From the NCBI GenBank assembly GCA_964292325.1, contig CAXYVG010000090.1:1-14033 (forward strand): 14,033 bases of DNA, in the 5' to 3' direction. Below, piece after piece: positions 13,531 through 14,033 of the stretch; the stretch's first letter is position 1, and each line of letters starts with the position of its first letter. The notes under the pieces were generated by a model. That model was not told the DNA's origin, did no database searches, and worked only from the letters and a program-made list of their open reading frames with translations. Both the position numbers and the translations under genes were made by a program. The DNA is from CTSoil-075 sp964292325. GTDB taxonomy: Bacteria > Bacillota > Negativicutes > DSM-13327.

Positions 13531-14033
13531 TTACTCAATATCTACAACACTATTTATGTATCCTTCTGTAGCATTGTTACGTTCTTTAATTTGGCATGGA
13601 TTGCCAAAAACCACTGTATGTGATGGAATATCACAATTTATATAGGTATTTGGAGCAATAAGAACATCATCTCCAACCAGTATTTCCCCTACTATTGTTG
13701 AATTGATGCCAATCCAAACATTATTTCCTATTGTAGGAGCTCCTTTTCTAGTCCCTCGATTTTCTCTACCTATTGTAACGCCTCTATGAATATTACAATT
13801 AGATCCAATAACTACCTCAGAATTAATAGTAATAGAATTTGGATGCCCAATATATAAACCGGGTCCAATTTTTACATCACGAGGAATTTCAATAAATCTT
13901 CTTTTAGAATATACCCTGTACAAAAGCCTATATATATGCTTCAACACTCCGGTAGCCATCTGATATTTACGAAAATACACCTGAAATATAGGGATCTTTT
14001 GCCCTGGAGCAGAGTATCTCCTTTTATCACATA
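13531..14033 (-). CDS. Serine-acetyltransferase-like hexapeptide acyltransferase (5' end beyond window)
   Basis: The beta-helix region is clear: VKIGPGLYIGHP, VVIGSNCNIHRGVTIG with the catalytic-type histidine, GAPTIGNNVWIGINSTIVGE, VLIAPNTYINCDIPSHTVVFGNP. This is the pattern of CysE-like acetyltransferases found in capsule loci, which acetylate sugars and not serine. A GTG at 13980 could serve as a start, but it has no good ribosome binding site. The frame continues open to the window edge as CDKRRYSAPGQKIPIFQVYF, which looks like the helical N-terminal part of this family. I therefore treat the gene as partial, with its start outside. It is followed after 16 bp by wzy in the same operon. 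The acceptor is unknown. Confidence 0.8.
   Translation of the reverse strand, partial: CDKRRYSAPGQKIPIFQVYFRKYQMATGVLKHIYRLLYRVYSKRRFIEIPRDVKIGPGLYIGHPNSITINSEVVIGSNCNIHRGVTIGRENRGTRKGAPTIGNNVWIGINSTIVGEILVGDDVLIAPNTYINCDIPSHTVVFGNPCQIKERNNATEGYINSVVDIE

Noticed and set aside
1..14033. CRISPR array, tRNA, rRNA, toxin-antitoxin or phage-defence genes
   Set aside because: No regularly spaced repeats, no tRNA or rRNA sequence, and no recognisable defence domains were seen. The only long repeats are the two IS copies.

Overview
The window reads as a low-GC Firmicutes chromosome segment. Strong AAGGAGG-type ribosome binding sites, CcpA cre-like sites and the galU/ugd/epimerase proteins suggest Lactobacillales, possibly near Carnobacteriaceae. 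That genus-level idea is only an impression from protein style. All convincing host genes are on the minus strand, so the operon order reads from right to left. Together they form the distal part of a Wzx/Wzy-dependent capsule or exopolysaccharide locus, interrupted by two copies of one IS1380-like insertion sequence.

In transcription order, from the right edge: a serine-acetyltransferase-like acyltransferase cut by the window edge (13531-14033), a Wzy-like polymerase (12321-13514) and a probable GT-A-like glycosyltransferase of the DUF6625 type (11371-12327). IS copy 2 follows (9670-11336). Then come a hexapeptide acetyltransferase (9139-9654), a Wzx flippase (7607-9109), an acyltransferase-3 membrane protein (6567-7607) and the N-terminal stump of a sugar nucleotidyltransferase (6386-6534). 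The stump is cut off by IS copy 1 (4719-6385). A terminator hairpin lies exactly at the outer edge of copy 1. Beyond it is a sugar-nucleotide group: UDP-glucuronate 4-epimerase (3590-4618), UDP-glucose 6-dehydrogenase (2365-3540) and GalU (1296-2222). GalU makes UDP-glucose, Ugd oxidises it to UDP-glucuronate and the epimerase turns that into UDP-galacturonate, so uronic acids are likely components of the polymer. The three acyltransferases suggest it is also O- or N-acylated.

Downstream of galU is a gap of about 600 bp without a recognisable gene. After it lie two tandem paralogous small proteins of unknown function (381-671, and 1-219 cut by the edge). Each is preceded by a cre-like site 42-44 bases from its start codon.

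The most informative feature is the IS pair. The two 1667-bp copies are direct repeats 4951 bp apart. They share the same four transposase lesions (two frameshifts and two further in-frame TAG codons) and look identical inside, yet differ at six bases within about 50 bp of their ends. Neither has a clear target duplication. This suggests that an already dead element was copied, or that the copies were homogenised, with a deletion beside copy 1 that removed most of the nucleotidyltransferase. The flippase and two acyltransferases sit between the repeats and could be lost by a single recombination. I found no CRISPR array, tRNA, rRNA or obvious defence system.
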